34,601 nt of DNA from Hymenobacter glacialis (GTDB lineage: Bacteria; Bacteroidota; Bacteroidia; Cytophagales; Hymenobacteraceae): the NCBI RefSeq assembly GCF_001816165.1, contig NZ_MDZC01000063.1, positions 1 through 34,601 of the forward strand, given 5' to 3'. Position 1 is the stretch's first letter, and each line of letters opens with the position of its first letter. The position numbers and the translations under genes are program-made. Below are positions 7,622 to 15,958 of the stretch, piece by piece. The notes beneath the pieces are model-generated. The model was not told where the DNA came from. It did no database searches and was given only the letters and a program-made list of their open reading frames with translations.

Positions 7622-8533
7622 CTACAGGTTCACCACCAGTCCTTCGATGGCTAGCTCGGCGGTAGGAAACACCGTTTGGGCCTCGTGCAGCAGTGGCTCC
7701 AAGGCCTTGTGGCGGCTGGAGAAGTGGCCCAGCAGCAGGCGCTGCACGCCGGCCTCGGCGGCTAGCTGCGCGGCCTGACGGGCGGTGCTGTGGTGGGTTT
7801 GGGCGGCGCGCTCCTTCATGTCTTCCAGGAAAGTGGCTTCGTGGTAGAGCAGGTCGGCCCCGCGAATGAGGGCGGCCAGGGCCGGCGTGTAAAGCGTGTC
7901 GGAGAAAAAAGCGTAGCGGCGCGGGGTAGGAGCGGGGCCAGCCACGTCGGCGTGGCGCAGGCCGGGCTGGTGCTCGTCGGCGGGCAGGTCTTCGCCCTGG
8001 GCCAGCCGGGCCAGTTGCTCGGGGCGCAGGCCGCTGGGGAGCTTTTCCTTGAGCAGGTTGGCACGGCGTGGTTTTTCCTGAAAGAGGTAGCCGGCACAAG
8101 GCACGCGGTGCCGCATGGGCAGCGACTCCACCGTGATTTGGGCGTCCTCGTACACCACGGCGTGGGTTTGGGTATTCACCAGCGTAAACTCCATCTCGAA
8201 ACCCAATTGCATATTCGAGACCCGGGCCTGGGTGGTGAGCACCTCGTCGAGGCCGGGCGGGCCAATGATGTGGAGCGGCTGGGTGCGGCCCTGCAGGTGC
8301 ATGGTGCCCAGCAGGCCAAACAGGCCAAAGTAATGGTCGCCGTGCAGGTGCGAAATGAAAATGGCCCGCAGGTGGTGCGGCCGCACGCGGTACTCCAGCA
8401 TCTGCCACTGGGTGCCTTCGCCGCAATCAATCAGATACGTGGCGGTGCCCACCGTGAGCACCTGCGCCGTGGGATGGCGCCCACTCACCGGTGTGGCCGA
8501 GGCCGAGCCCAGAATCTTCAGCTCAAAAGTCAA
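7622..8533 (-). CDS. rnz: ribonuclease Z (tRNA 3' endonuclease)
   Basis: Metallo-beta-lactamase nuclease that trims tRNA 3' ends. The sequence shows the RNase Z start LTFELKILGSASATPVSGRHPTAQ, the zinc motif HLHGDH (SHLHGDHYFGLFGLLGTM), the later metal ligands in FFSDTLYTP and YHEATF, and LLLGHFSSRH near the end. With the TTG start at 8533 it is 303 residues, the usual size of short-form RNase Z. The frame also continues upstream to 8611, but those codons lie inside a palindromic repeat (GTTGTCGG units) and encode an unfamily-like N-terminus, so I reject that start. Confidence 0.93.
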   Translation of the reverse strand: MTFELKILGSASATPVSGRHPTAQVLTVGTATYLIDCGEGTQWQMLEYRVRPHHLRAIFISHLHGDHYFGLFGLLGTMHLQGRTQPLHIIGPPGLDEVLTTQARVSNMQLGFEMEFTLVNTQTHAVVYEDAQITVESLPMRHRVPCAGYLFQEKPRRANLLKEKLPSGLRPEQLARLAQGEDLPADEHQPGLRHADVAGPAPTPRRYAFFSDTLYTPALAALIRGADLLYHEATFLEDMKERAAQTHHSTARQAAQLAAEAGVQRLLLGHFSSRHKALEPLLHEAQTVFPTAELAIEGLVVNL

Positions 8534-8542
8534 AGCGAAATA

Positions 8543-8643
8543 GTTGTCGGTTGGCAGTTGTCGGTTGTCAGGCCTGGGTCGGGTGGTGCAGAAACAAAAG
8601 GTGGTTGCCAATTGCCAGCTTCAACAAACTGACAACCGACAAC
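8543..8643. repeat. inverted and direct GTTGTCGGTTG repeat upstream of rnz
   Basis: GTTGTCGGTTGTCAG (8557-8571) is repeated in perfect reverse complement at 8629-8643. A second, direct GTTGTCGGTTG unit occupies 8543-8553. The element sits between the RNase Z start and the STAS gene, where it leaves the RNase Z frame open. It is unrelated in sequence to the other palindromes of the window. Confidence 0.75.
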
Positions 8644-8683
8644 CACCTGCCGCGTCAAGGCAGCTACTGACAACTTAAAAAAT

Positions 8684-9058
8684 CTATTCCTTATCCGTCA
8701 GGTCGCGCTCAATGGCGTGCAGAAATACCCGGTCGATGCCTTCTTCTACCGTGGGCAGAATGTGCAGCACCGACTCCAGCTTGCTGATGGTGATGAGCTT
8801 GAGAACGTGGTCTTGCAGGCCGGTGAGCACCAGCAGGCCACCCGTTGAATTACACAGGCGGTTGGCAATAAGAATGGAGCTAAGGCCCGACGAATCCGTG
8901 TATTTAACGTTCGTCAGGTCGAGAATGAGGTTATTAATGCCTTCGGCGTTAAGCTTCACAAACTCCGATTTGAGGTCGGGCGCAACAGTGGTGTCGAGCT
9001 TCTTTTCCTCAATGGTAATGATGGTGTAGCTTTCTTTTTTATCAATCGTGTACTTCAT
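8684..9058 (-). CDS. STAS-domain protein (anti-sigma factor antagonist-like)
   Basis: A 124-residue single STAS domain. The phosphorylatable serine context TDSSGLSSILIANRL (residues ~57-70) matches SpoIIAA/RsbV-type antagonists, following the strand LILDLTNVKY. Such proteins are usually dephosphorylated to release a sigma factor or response regulator from a kinase/anti-sigma partner. No partner kinase or phosphatase is encoded nearby. ATG 9058 gives MKYTIDKKESYTIITIEEKKL, a normal beginning; a longer upstream frame to 9172 adds a poor N-terminus. Confidence 0.87.
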   Translation of the reverse strand: MKYTIDKKESYTIITIEEKKLDTTVAPDLKSEFVKLNAEGINNLILDLTNVKYTDSSGLSSILIANRLCNSTGGLLVLTGLQDHVLKLITISKLESVLHILPTVEEGIDRVFLHAIERDLTDKE

Positions 9059-9128
9059 ACAGCGTAGGCAAGGAGGGTAAGAGAACGGCGAAGGTAAAGA
9101 AAAAACCCAAAATCCGGGGCGAACTTGG

Positions 9129-10004
9129 CTAATGTTTTGTGGAGGACCGGGACCCCGCCCCCGGTCCGGCAAAGGTGAGCGACGCCCACGTCGATTGCCA
9201 GTCGGCCCGTTCGCGCAGGTTGGGCGGGGCCACCGTCATGTCTACCGCCGCCAGCAGGTAGGGGCCTGGTCCGGATAGACGTAACAGGATACGGCCGTTT
9301 TGGTTGGCGCGCGTGGTAAAATGAGTTGTTGGCAAGCCGTTGGGCTGGCGCTGCCATATCTGCACGGCGGCTCCGAAAGCGGGCAAGCCCCTGCGCAATA
9401 CGCGCACGGTCAGGGACTTGTCGGCCAGTAGGCGGTAAGGATTTTGCTCGGGCACCAGCTCCAGCGGCAGGCCGTATACCTGCCGCCAGGCGGTGTCGGC
9501 CGCCTCTGGCGTGCTGGCTGCGGCGCCCACCTGCACCAGGGCCTTGGCGCAGCGGCGGTAGGTTTCGCGGCCGGGTTTGGCCATTTCGTCGCGCTCCTGC
9601 CGCACTTTCAGGGGGTAGTCCAGGCCTTCCTGGCGCAGGTAGGCGGTAAACTGGTCGGCGGGCATCTCCAGGAAAGCGTTGGAGGAGCGCAGCAGCACCA
9701 CGTGCGTGCCGGGCCGCGCGAAGGTCAGGGCCGTGCGAAAGGTATCGGTGGGGGCGAATCCGGGCGCGGGCGTCAGGGCGGTGCTGTCGCCGGAGGTAGG
9801 GCCGAAGCGCACCAGGCGCAGCACCTTTTCCGCCCTGTTGGTCCAGGCCACGCCTTTAAAATTCTCGCCGATAAGCGGGCGGATGCTCAGCGTTTGGCCG
9901 GGCTGCACGAAGAAGCGGGGCGCTTCCAGCCAGAATTCGCGGGCCGCCGCCGTCAGCCCCGCAAACCCCAGTAAAGCCACAAGCGCCGGGAAGGCCTTCT
10001 TCAT
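9129..10004 (-). CDS. exported DUF4198-like protein
   Basis: A 291-residue protein with an N-terminal signal peptide (MKKAFPALVALLGFAGLTAAA, cut near AREFW). The pattern AREFWLEAPRFFVQPGQTLSIRPLIGENFKG matches DUF4198 proteins, which are periplasmic and sometimes tied to metal (Ni/Co) uptake in other organisms. A second half (DKSLTVRVLRRGLPAFGAAVQIWQ ... FTTRANQNGRILLRLSGPGPYLLAAVDM) resembles the carboxypeptidase-like/nickel-transport beta domain often found in this family. No metal transporter is next to it. Function is uncertain. Confidence 0.75.
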   Translation of the reverse strand: MKKAFPALVALLGFAGLTAAAREFWLEAPRFFVQPGQTLSIRPLIGENFKGVAWTNRAEKVLRLVRFGPTSGDSTALTPAPGFAPTDTFRTALTFARPGTHVVLLRSSNAFLEMPADQFTAYLRQEGLDYPLKVRQERDEMAKPGRETYRRCAKALVQVGAAASTPEAADTAWRQVYGLPLELVPEQNPYRLLADKSLTVRVLRRGLPAFGAAVQIWQRQPNGLPTTHFTTRANQNGRILLRLSGPGPYLLAAVDMTVAPPNLRERADWQSTWASLTFAGPGAGSRSSTKH

Positions 10005-10092
10005 GAATAGTTAGTAAGCGGGTGTAGTAGTGCGTGATAACGCAAATTATGGCGTTTTCAAACCCTGCTCATTAGAAAGTGTAAAAATCAGC

Positions 10093-11931
10093 TTACTGCC
10101 GCTCCAGGGCCAAGGCATACGCCCGGTCGTAGTGCACGCGCAGGTTTTTCCAGTCGAAGAGCTCGGCGGAGCTTTCCACGGCGTTGCGCTGCATGATGCG
10201 TTCGCGGCGGTTGAGCTGCACGAAGTCCCAGAGCATGTTGGTGAGCTCCTCGGCTGATTCGTCGAAGGATTTTTCCTGGCGGTGCACCACAAAAATGCCT
10301 TTCGACTCGGGGTCAGGAATGGTCTGGAGCACGTAGTCGCCAAAGCCGGAAAGGTCTGATGTGATGGCGGGCACGCCGCGGGCCACGCACTCGAGCGGGG
10401 TGTAGCCCCAGGGCTCGTAGTAGGAAGGGAACACGCCCATATGGCAGCCGCGCACAAACTGGCCGTACTCCATGCCCAGCAGGGGAGAGGAGGGCGACAC
10501 AAAATCGGGGTGGTACACCATTTTCACCCGGTCGTGCTGGTGGTTCAGCAAGTTGGCCCGGCGCATAAAGTCCAGAATGTCGTCGTCCTGGTCGTTCACC
10601 AGGTTGTGGGTGATGACCGGGGGCAGGGCGTTGGTTTTCCAGCTTTGCAGGGTGCGGCGGTAGCGCAGCTTCCAGTAGTCGTCCACCATTGCGCCCAGCT
10701 CGGGCAGCTTGTGGTCCTGGCTGGCGGCGGCGGCGTAAAACAGCCGCTCGCCCACCTGCTGCTCAATGGCGCGGCAGGTTTCCTGCACCTCATCGAGCAT
10801 GGCCCGGCGCTCCAGCACCTGCGGGTTGATGCTGGTGAAGGGGCGCTTGGTGATGAAAAACATCACCACGTTGCCTTCCAGCCCGCTTTTCTGCAGGCGG
10901 TGGTTGAGGCGGGCCAGGGCCTCCAGGGTCAGGTCGAAGCCTTTGTTGTGGTACTCGTAGCGGCCCGAGGTAAAGAGGTACAGCGTCTTGTCCAGGTCAA
11001 AAGAATACGACTGGAAGAAGTGAGCCATCACGAACTCGTGAATTTGGGCCTTGTACTGCTGGTGCAGGTTCTGGAACTCGTGCAGGGCCACAAAGCGCTC
11101 GATGTTGAGGCCGTTGGGCAGCACCGCGTCCGGAATCCTATCCAGTAAGTAGATGCACTCGCGCACCGTGAGCTCGCTCACCGTGGTGAACACGTGGCTG
11201 CCGTGGGCGGCGGCGCGCTCCATACGCACGGCCGGCTCGATGTTGAATTTCTTGGCCTCGGATTCCCAGTTCACCCACATCAGGTGGTCGTAGAAGTTGG
11301 GGTCGTTCATGGCCAGGTAGCGGCCCAGCAGAGTGGCGTGAGTGGTAAAGAGCAGGTGCACGGGCACTTGCAGCCGGCGCAGCTCCGGAATGGTCACGCC
11401 CGTCATCCACTCGTGGAAATGGCCCACCAGGCGCTTGGTGGGCGGCATCTGGGCCGCCAGGTGCTGGAAGAAAATGGTGCTCAGGTGCCCAAAGGCAATG
11501 ACCTGGTGCAGCAGGTCGTCGGTGTTGGGGGCGGGAATGCCGTGGCGCTGCCACAGGTTCGACTTTAGCTCGCCCAGCTGGTCGTAGGCCTGAAACGGGT
11601 TGATGAGCACCACGCGGGGACTGCCCGTTACCAGCCAGGTGCCGTAGCATACGTCGTAGCCTGCGGCGCGCATGGTGCGCACGGCAGCGGCAAACGGGTC
11701 GGAGGCGGTGTGCAGCTCCAACTCTTCCATAGACTCAAATTCGCCCTGGGCCTGGTTGGCGAAGTAGGGCCCCAGCAGGCAGTACCGGTCGCCCCATTCG
11801 GGCACGGTGGCCGGCACCTTGCTGCGAATGACCGTGTAAATGCCGCCCACCTGGTTGCAGACTTCCCACGCTACTTCAACCAGAAAAGCGTCGGAAAAGA
11901 GGGCATTGGGGGCAGCAGGCGGGATTTGCAT
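10093..11931 (-). CDS. GT3-family glycogen synthase
   Basis: Transfers glucose from a nucleotide sugar to glycogen. The opening FLVEVAWEVCNQVGGIYTVIRSK is the hallmark of the GT3 (yeast/animal-type) synthase rather than bacterial GlgA. The acceptor side shows GHFHEWMTG and LFTTHATLLGRYLA, and the catalytic E-x7-E motif is YYEPWGYTPLECVARGVPAI, followed by TSDLSGFGDYV. I prefer ATG 11931 (MQIPPAAPNALFSDAF, 612 residues); a GTG at 12000 would add 23 residues of weak character. A GH13 branching-enzyme-like gene lies 4 kb away on the same strand, suggesting that a glycogen cluster was split by the genes in between. Confidence 0.92.
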   Translation of the reverse strand: MQIPPAAPNALFSDAFLVEVAWEVCNQVGGIYTVIRSKVPATVPEWGDRYCLLGPYFANQAQGEFESMEELELHTASDPFAAAVRTMRAAGYDVCYGTWLVTGSPRVVLINPFQAYDQLGELKSNLWQRHGIPAPNTDDLLHQVIAFGHLSTIFFQHLAAQMPPTKRLVGHFHEWMTGVTIPELRRLQVPVHLLFTTHATLLGRYLAMNDPNFYDHLMWVNWESEAKKFNIEPAVRMERAAAHGSHVFTTVSELTVRECIYLLDRIPDAVLPNGLNIERFVALHEFQNLHQQYKAQIHEFVMAHFFQSYSFDLDKTLYLFTSGRYEYHNKGFDLTLEALARLNHRLQKSGLEGNVVMFFITKRPFTSINPQVLERRAMLDEVQETCRAIEQQVGERLFYAAAASQDHKLPELGAMVDDYWKLRYRRTLQSWKTNALPPVITHNLVNDQDDDILDFMRRANLLNHQHDRVKMVYHPDFVSPSSPLLGMEYGQFVRGCHMGVFPSYYEPWGYTPLECVARGVPAITSDLSGFGDYVLQTIPDPESKGIFVVHRQEKSFDESAEELTNMLWDFVQLNRRERIMQRNAVESSAELFDWKNLRVHYDRAYALALERQ

Positions 11932-12060
11932 AGGAACGGGGGCGAAAGTGGCAAAGGAGGAACGCGGCGAAAGGTAAGCGGATTGGGGTTGGGATGCCAC
12001 CTAAAAGCCGGTTTTTTAGTCGTGGAATCCACAGTAGTCCTACGCAGAACTTAGCTGCAA

Positions 12061-12080
12061 AGCCGCCGTTATTGGCGGCT
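12061..12080. promoter_or_regulatory. perfect 7-bp hairpin upstream of the nitroreductase gene
   Basis: AGCCGCC and GGCGGCT pair perfectly across a 6-base loop, 24 bases before the nitroreductase ATG at 12105. It may be a leader hairpin or an operator; there is no T run to suggest a terminator. Confidence 0.35.
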
Positions 12081-12104
12081 CAACTTGCTATTTCCCTACC
12101 CCCA

Positions 12105-12734
12105 ATGGCTGATTCCACCAACGTTCTCCACCTCGAATACCCCATCCTGCCCCTGCTGATGCAGCGCCGCAGCCCGCGCGCCTATACCCCGCAGCCGGTG
12201 CCCGCCGCTGTGCTTCAGCAGGTGTTCACGGCGGCTTCTTCGGCCGCTTCGTGCTTTGGCGAGCAGCCCTGGCGCTACCTCGTGGGCAGCCGGGCCAGCA
12301 GCCCCGAAGCCTACGACGACATACTGGGAAGCATGGGCGAATTCAATCAAGTGTGGGCCAAAAGCGCGCCCGTGCTGGCCGTGAGCATTGCCAAGCTCAC
12401 TTTCTCGCACGACGAAAACCCCAATGCATGGGCCAGGCACGACGTGGGCCAGGCCACGGCCACGCTGGCCATTCAGGCCACCGAGCTGAGCCTGCAAGTG
12501 CACCAGATGGCAGGCTTTTCGGTCGATAAAATTCGCGCCAGCTTCAACATTCCGGCCGGCTACGAACCCGTGGCCGTGTTCACTCTGGGTTACCCCGGCA
12601 ACCTGGAGAGCCTCCCGGCGCCCCTGCAGGAAAAGGAAACCGCTCCCCGTGTGCGCAAGCCTCTGGCCGAATTTATGTTTGAAGGCGCCTGGCCCACCCT
12701 GGAAACCGAGCGCTACGATGCCGCAACGGTGTAG
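12105..12734 (+). CDS. nitroreductase family protein
   Basis: An FMN-dependent NAD(P)H oxidoreductase of the nitroreductase fold, 209 residues. Recognisable are the FMN-phosphate binding start LMQRRSPRAYTPQPVP, the central SSAASCFGEQPWRYLVG, and the C-terminal FTLGYPG. The family reduces nitroaromatics, quinones or flavins; the true substrate is unknown. ATG 12105 (MADSTNVLHLEYPI) is chosen over an upstream frame opening at 11994 because family homology begins at the short start. It is transcribed divergently from glycogen synthase. Confidence 0.9.
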   Translation: MADSTNVLHLEYPILPLLMQRRSPRAYTPQPVPAAVLQQVFTAASSAASCFGEQPWRYLVGSRASSPEAYDDILGSMGEFNQVWAKSAPVLAVSIAKLTFSHDENPNAWARHDVGQATATLAIQATELSLQVHQMAGFSVDKIRASFNIPAGYEPVAVFTLGYPGNLESLPAPLQEKETAPRVRKPLAEFMFEGAWPTLETERYDAATV

Positions 12735-12832
12735 CCTAAATGCCAGGCATGACAGGCCCTATGTCGGATAGTTTCTCATTGCATTTATTTCAGGGGTTGC
12801 GAGCAGGTACCTGAGCGGCAAACCTGGTGCCG

Positions 12833-12840
12833 TATGTTTG
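12833..12840 (+). promoter_or_regulatory. candidate -7 box TATGTTTG for the DUF262 gene
   Basis: TATGTTTG fits the Bacteroidota -7 consensus TAnnTTTG at every position, 33 bases before the ATG at 12874. A matching -33 TTTG at the usual 17-21 base spacing was not found. Confidence 0.35.
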
Positions 12841-12873
12841 CGGCCCCACTTTTCCTGTATTAAAATCTACCCG

Positions 12874-14898
12874 ATGAGAGCCGATTACGCCACTCCTAAA
12901 GGATTATTTAGCAACGACCGGCAGTACTTAGTGCCTCTTTTTCAACGGTCTTACGCCTGGGGATTAAAGGAGTGGAAAACGCTGTGGCAAGACGTGCGCT
13001 TACTGCCTGAACTGGATGATAACCGCCAACATTACATTGGGGCGGTGGTGATGTACCCAACAGCAGCCACGCCAACCGGTGTAAATAAGTACGCCATTAT
13101 TGATGGGCAACAGCGCATGACCACGCTTTTCATCATGCTGGTCGCGTTGCGCGACGTGGCCCGCCAACTCGGCCATGGCCACTTAGCCGACCGCCTAACC
13201 GATAACCACCTGCTAAATAAATACGCCGTGCTTTCGGAGCGGCACAAGCTGCTGCCTAACCAGACGGACCGCGCCGGCTTGCGTCATCTCACCGATGCGG
13301 CCCCTGGCGTAGTCGTGAATCAGGGGCGCGTGGCGGATGCCTATGCGTTTTTTCAAGCCAGGATAAGCGAGTGGATAGCCGGACAGGTAGCGCGAGCCGA
13401 TGAGTTGGCCCGGCTCGTGCTGGACCGGCTGTCGCTGGTGAGCATTACGCTCGATGATAACGACGACCCGTACGTTGTTTTTGAGAGCCTGAACGCCAAA
13501 GGCCTGCGCCTGACAGCCGCCGATTTGATTCGTAACTATCTGTTTATGCGAATTCAGCCCGATGAGCAAGAGCAGCTAAATGACCAATACTGGCAACCCA
13601 TGCAGGAGCAGTTGGGCGAACGGCTAACGCAGTTCGTGTGGCACTACTTGATGCGGCATGGAGGCAATGTGCCCAAATCCGATGTCTATTTCTCCTTTAA
13701 AAAAGCCACTGAGCGCCGGCCAGTGCCGGAAATTCTCCAAGAGTTAAATCGATACGCCCCTACTTATGCTCGTCTGCTAGACCCGGCGCTCGAAACCTTG
13801 CGTCCGGCAGTTCGGGCTGCGCTGCGGCGGTTGCACCGCACCGGTCTTACAGTTGCGTACCCAATGATTTTGCGCATTTACGATAAGGTACGGCATGACC
13901 AAGCCCCCGAATCTGTGTTGCTGGACCTGTTGGTAGTGCTCGAAAACTATTCTTTGCGCGGATTCATGGCCCAAAGGGGCACAGGAGGCTCTAATAAAAG
14001 CATGCAGACTCTAGCAGCTCGAACCAATGCTCTAGACGGGCAGCCGACCGAATTACTAGATGATGTGCGGCGCTATCTGGCCACTCAAAACTATCCATCA
14101 GACAAAGAGGTATGGGACGCTTTGCTCAACAAACCGCTGTACCACCACGCAGGGGAACGCAATGTGCGCACCAAATTGGTGCTCGAAACCCTCGAAACGG
14201 ACCTCAATCCCAACGAAACAGTTACTCCAGATGGATTGACCATTGAACACATCATGCCTCAAGCACTGACGCCCGTTTGGCATTCTGACTTAGGGGCAGA
14301 AAGTGTACGGGACCATCAGACCCTACTTCATACGCTGGGTAATTTGACGCTGACCGGTTACAACAGCGAACTATCCAATGCGCCATTTGCCGTTAAGCGC
14401 GTAGAATTTGCTAAAAGTAATCTGTCCCTCAACACCGAACTATCTACCGAAGTAATCTGGGATGCCGCGGTAATACGGCGCCGGGGCGCGCAATTGGCCG
14501 AGCGTATCCTACTCCGGTGGCCCTCGTTGGCTCCTGAATTGACGGTTGAGGGTGGCGGCGTCATGCCCAGCCGGGCGCAGAGCGTGCGGCCTAAAGCCGT
14601 ACTGTTGCAAGGCCAGCGGTTACCCGTTCGGACGTGGATTGAAGTTGTAGTAGTGACTTTGCAAGCGTTGGCTACTATGCAGCCAACGCTGTTTTCTAAC
14701 TTGGTTCGGAATCGTCCTACATACTTGAACCAACAGCCGGAGCTACTGCGCAGTGCCGCTAAGGTGAATGCTTCTTGGTACTACGAGGGCCACAACAGCG
14801 CTGATGGTCACCGCCGGTTCTGCCGCTTTGCCCTAGAGCAGGCCGGGTTAACAGAAACGGAATGGTCTGTGGAAACGGCAGAAGGGGAGGCAGGATAA
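12874..14898 (+). CDS. DUF262/DUF1524 GmrSD-like protein (putative modification-dependent nuclease)
   Basis: A 674-residue protein with the two-domain layout of GmrSD-type restriction enzymes. The N-terminal DUF262 part has LVPLFQRSYAWGLKEW, HYIGAVVM and the nucleotide-binding motif IDGQQRMTTL, followed by DPYVVFESLNAKGLRLTAADLIRNYLF. The DUF1524 part has the HNH-type signature LTIEHIMPQAL and LGNLTLTGYN. A further ~100-residue C-terminal segment (RTWIEVVVVTLQALA ... GHRRFCRFALEQAG) is unassigned. GmrSD enzymes cut glucosylated or otherwise modified phage DNA; some relatives act as defence proteins. ATG 12874 gives MRADYATPKGLFSNDRQY, a normal start; a TTG at 12838 is less likely. Its base composition is clearly lower in GC than its neighbours, as expected of an acquired defence gene. 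Confidence 0.88.
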   Translation: MRADYATPKGLFSNDRQYLVPLFQRSYAWGLKEWKTLWQDVRLLPELDDNRQHYIGAVVMYPTAATPTGVNKYAIIDGQQRMTTLFIMLVALRDVARQLGHGHLADRLTDNHLLNKYAVLSERHKLLPNQTDRAGLRHLTDAAPGVVVNQGRVADAYAFFQARISEWIAGQVARADELARLVLDRLSLVSITLDDNDDPYVVFESLNAKGLRLTAADLIRNYLFMRIQPDEQEQLNDQYWQPMQEQLGERLTQFVWHYLMRHGGNVPKSDVYFSFKKATERRPVPEILQELNRYAPTYARLLDPALETLRPAVRAALRRLHRTGLTVAYPMILRIYDKVRHDQAPESVLLDLLVVLENYSLRGFMAQRGTGGSNKSMQTLAARTNALDGQPTELLDDVRRYLATQNYPSDKEVWDALLNKPLYHHAGERNVRTKLVLETLETDLNPNETVTPDGLTIEHIMPQALTPVWHSDLGAESVRDHQTLLHTLGNLTLTGYNSELSNAPFAVKRVEFAKSNLSLNTELSTEVIWDAAVIRRRGAQLAERILLRWPSLAPELTVEGGGVMPSRAQSVRPKAVLLQGQRLPVRTWIEVVVVTLQALATMQPTLFSNLVRNRPTYLNQQPELLRSAAKVNASWYYEGHNSADGHRRFCRFALEQAGLTETEWSVETAEGEAG

Positions 14899-14953
14899 TA
14901 GAATCCAGTTGCTTGCTGCCGTTGTGCAGTCAGTGAAAGGCAAGAGCCTGGAA

Positions 14954-15838
14954 CTAGTGCAGCGCGCGCTTCTTAACAATGCCGCCCTGGGCATCGTCGA
15001 TGCGGTATTGCACGATGAAGGCCTTGGGGTCAATTTGCTGCACTACCGTGCGCAGGCCGGGTAGCTCCAGGCGCGTGACCACCGTGAACACAATGTCGCG
15101 GTCCAGGCGCGGCTCGCCTTGCTTGCCGTAGCCCGACCTGCCCATGTAGATGGTAACGCCGCGGCCCAGCTTCTCGGTGATGACCTTGCGAATGGCGTCG
15201 CTTTGGGTTGAAACGATGGTGACGCCGGTGTACTGCTCAATGCCGTTGAGCACGAACTCCAGTACCCGGGCAGCCGCAAAGTAGGTGAGCATGGAGTATA
15301 AAGCCTCCTCGGTGCCCAGAACCACCACGGCAACGCTGAAAATCAACAGGTTGAATACCAGAATTAGGTCGCTGACTTTGAGCAGGACCAGGTGGCGGCT
15401 CACGAGCAGCGCCGCAATTTCGGTGCCGTCGAGCACGGCACCGCCGCGCATGGCCAGCCCGATGCCCGCCCCAATAAAAACCCCGCCGAACACAGCGGTC
15501 AGGAGCAGGTCGGGGGTGACGTCGGGGAAGGGCACCACGGCCAGCACCAGCGCCAGCCCGGCTATGGCCAGCACGCTGCGCACGGCAAAGCGGCGGCCCA
15601 GCTGGTTGTAGCCCAAGGCCACAAAGGGCAAGTTGATGACCAGCAGCAGCACCGAGAGCGGCAGCTTAAACGCCGAGGCCAGCAGCATGGAAACCCCCGT
15701 CACGCCGCCGTCGATGAAGTGGCTCGACAGCAAAAAGGACTTGAGGCCGAACGCCGCCGAAAAAATACCCGCTACAATGAAAAGCGCATTTTGGAATTCG
15801 GAATTGGGCCGGTTTATCGCGGAAGCTGTTGGATACAC
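14954..15838 (-). CDS. YitT family membrane protein (DUF161 + DUF2179)
   Basis: A 294-residue protein with 5-6 membrane helices and a soluble C-terminal domain. The family signature GLKSFLLSSHFIDGGVTGVSMLL sits near residue 32, and RGGAVLDGTEIAALLVSR follows the fourth helix. The C-terminal DUF2179 domain (VTIVSTQSDAIRKVITEKLGRGVTIYMGRSGYGKQGE) ends in a stretch that may bind a small ligand. The role of YitT proteins is unknown, and they are widespread in Bacteroidota. The start is GTG 15838; no ATG precedes the first helix. Confidence 0.9.
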   Translation of the reverse strand: MYPTASAINRPNSEFQNALFIVAGIFSAAFGLKSFLLSSHFIDGGVTGVSMLLASAFKLPLSVLLLVINLPFVALGYNQLGRRFAVRSVLAIAGLALVLAVVPFPDVTPDLLLTAVFGGVFIGAGIGLAMRGGAVLDGTEIAALLVSRHLVLLKVSDLILVFNLLIFSVAVVVLGTEEALYSMLTYFAAARVLEFVLNGIEQYTGVTIVSTQSDAIRKVITEKLGRGVTIYMGRSGYGKQGEPRLDRDIVFTVVTRLELPGLRTVVQQIDPKAFIVQYRIDDAQGGIVKKRALH

Positions 15839-15958
15839 GGGGAATGGGGGTTGGTGCAGGTTATGCTTAAAAGTAGAAGCCTGCCCGGGAAATAATCACC
15901 CGAACAAGCTCCTTTCAAGTAATAAACAGCAGCAGAGAGGCGGAAAGCCGGCCTGCTA

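Noticed and set aside
7542..8426. Upstream extension of the VUT transporter frame
   Set aside because: The extra codons run through the RNase Z gene in another frame and encode an Arg/Pro-rich, unfamily-like sequence; the family begins at ATG 7541.
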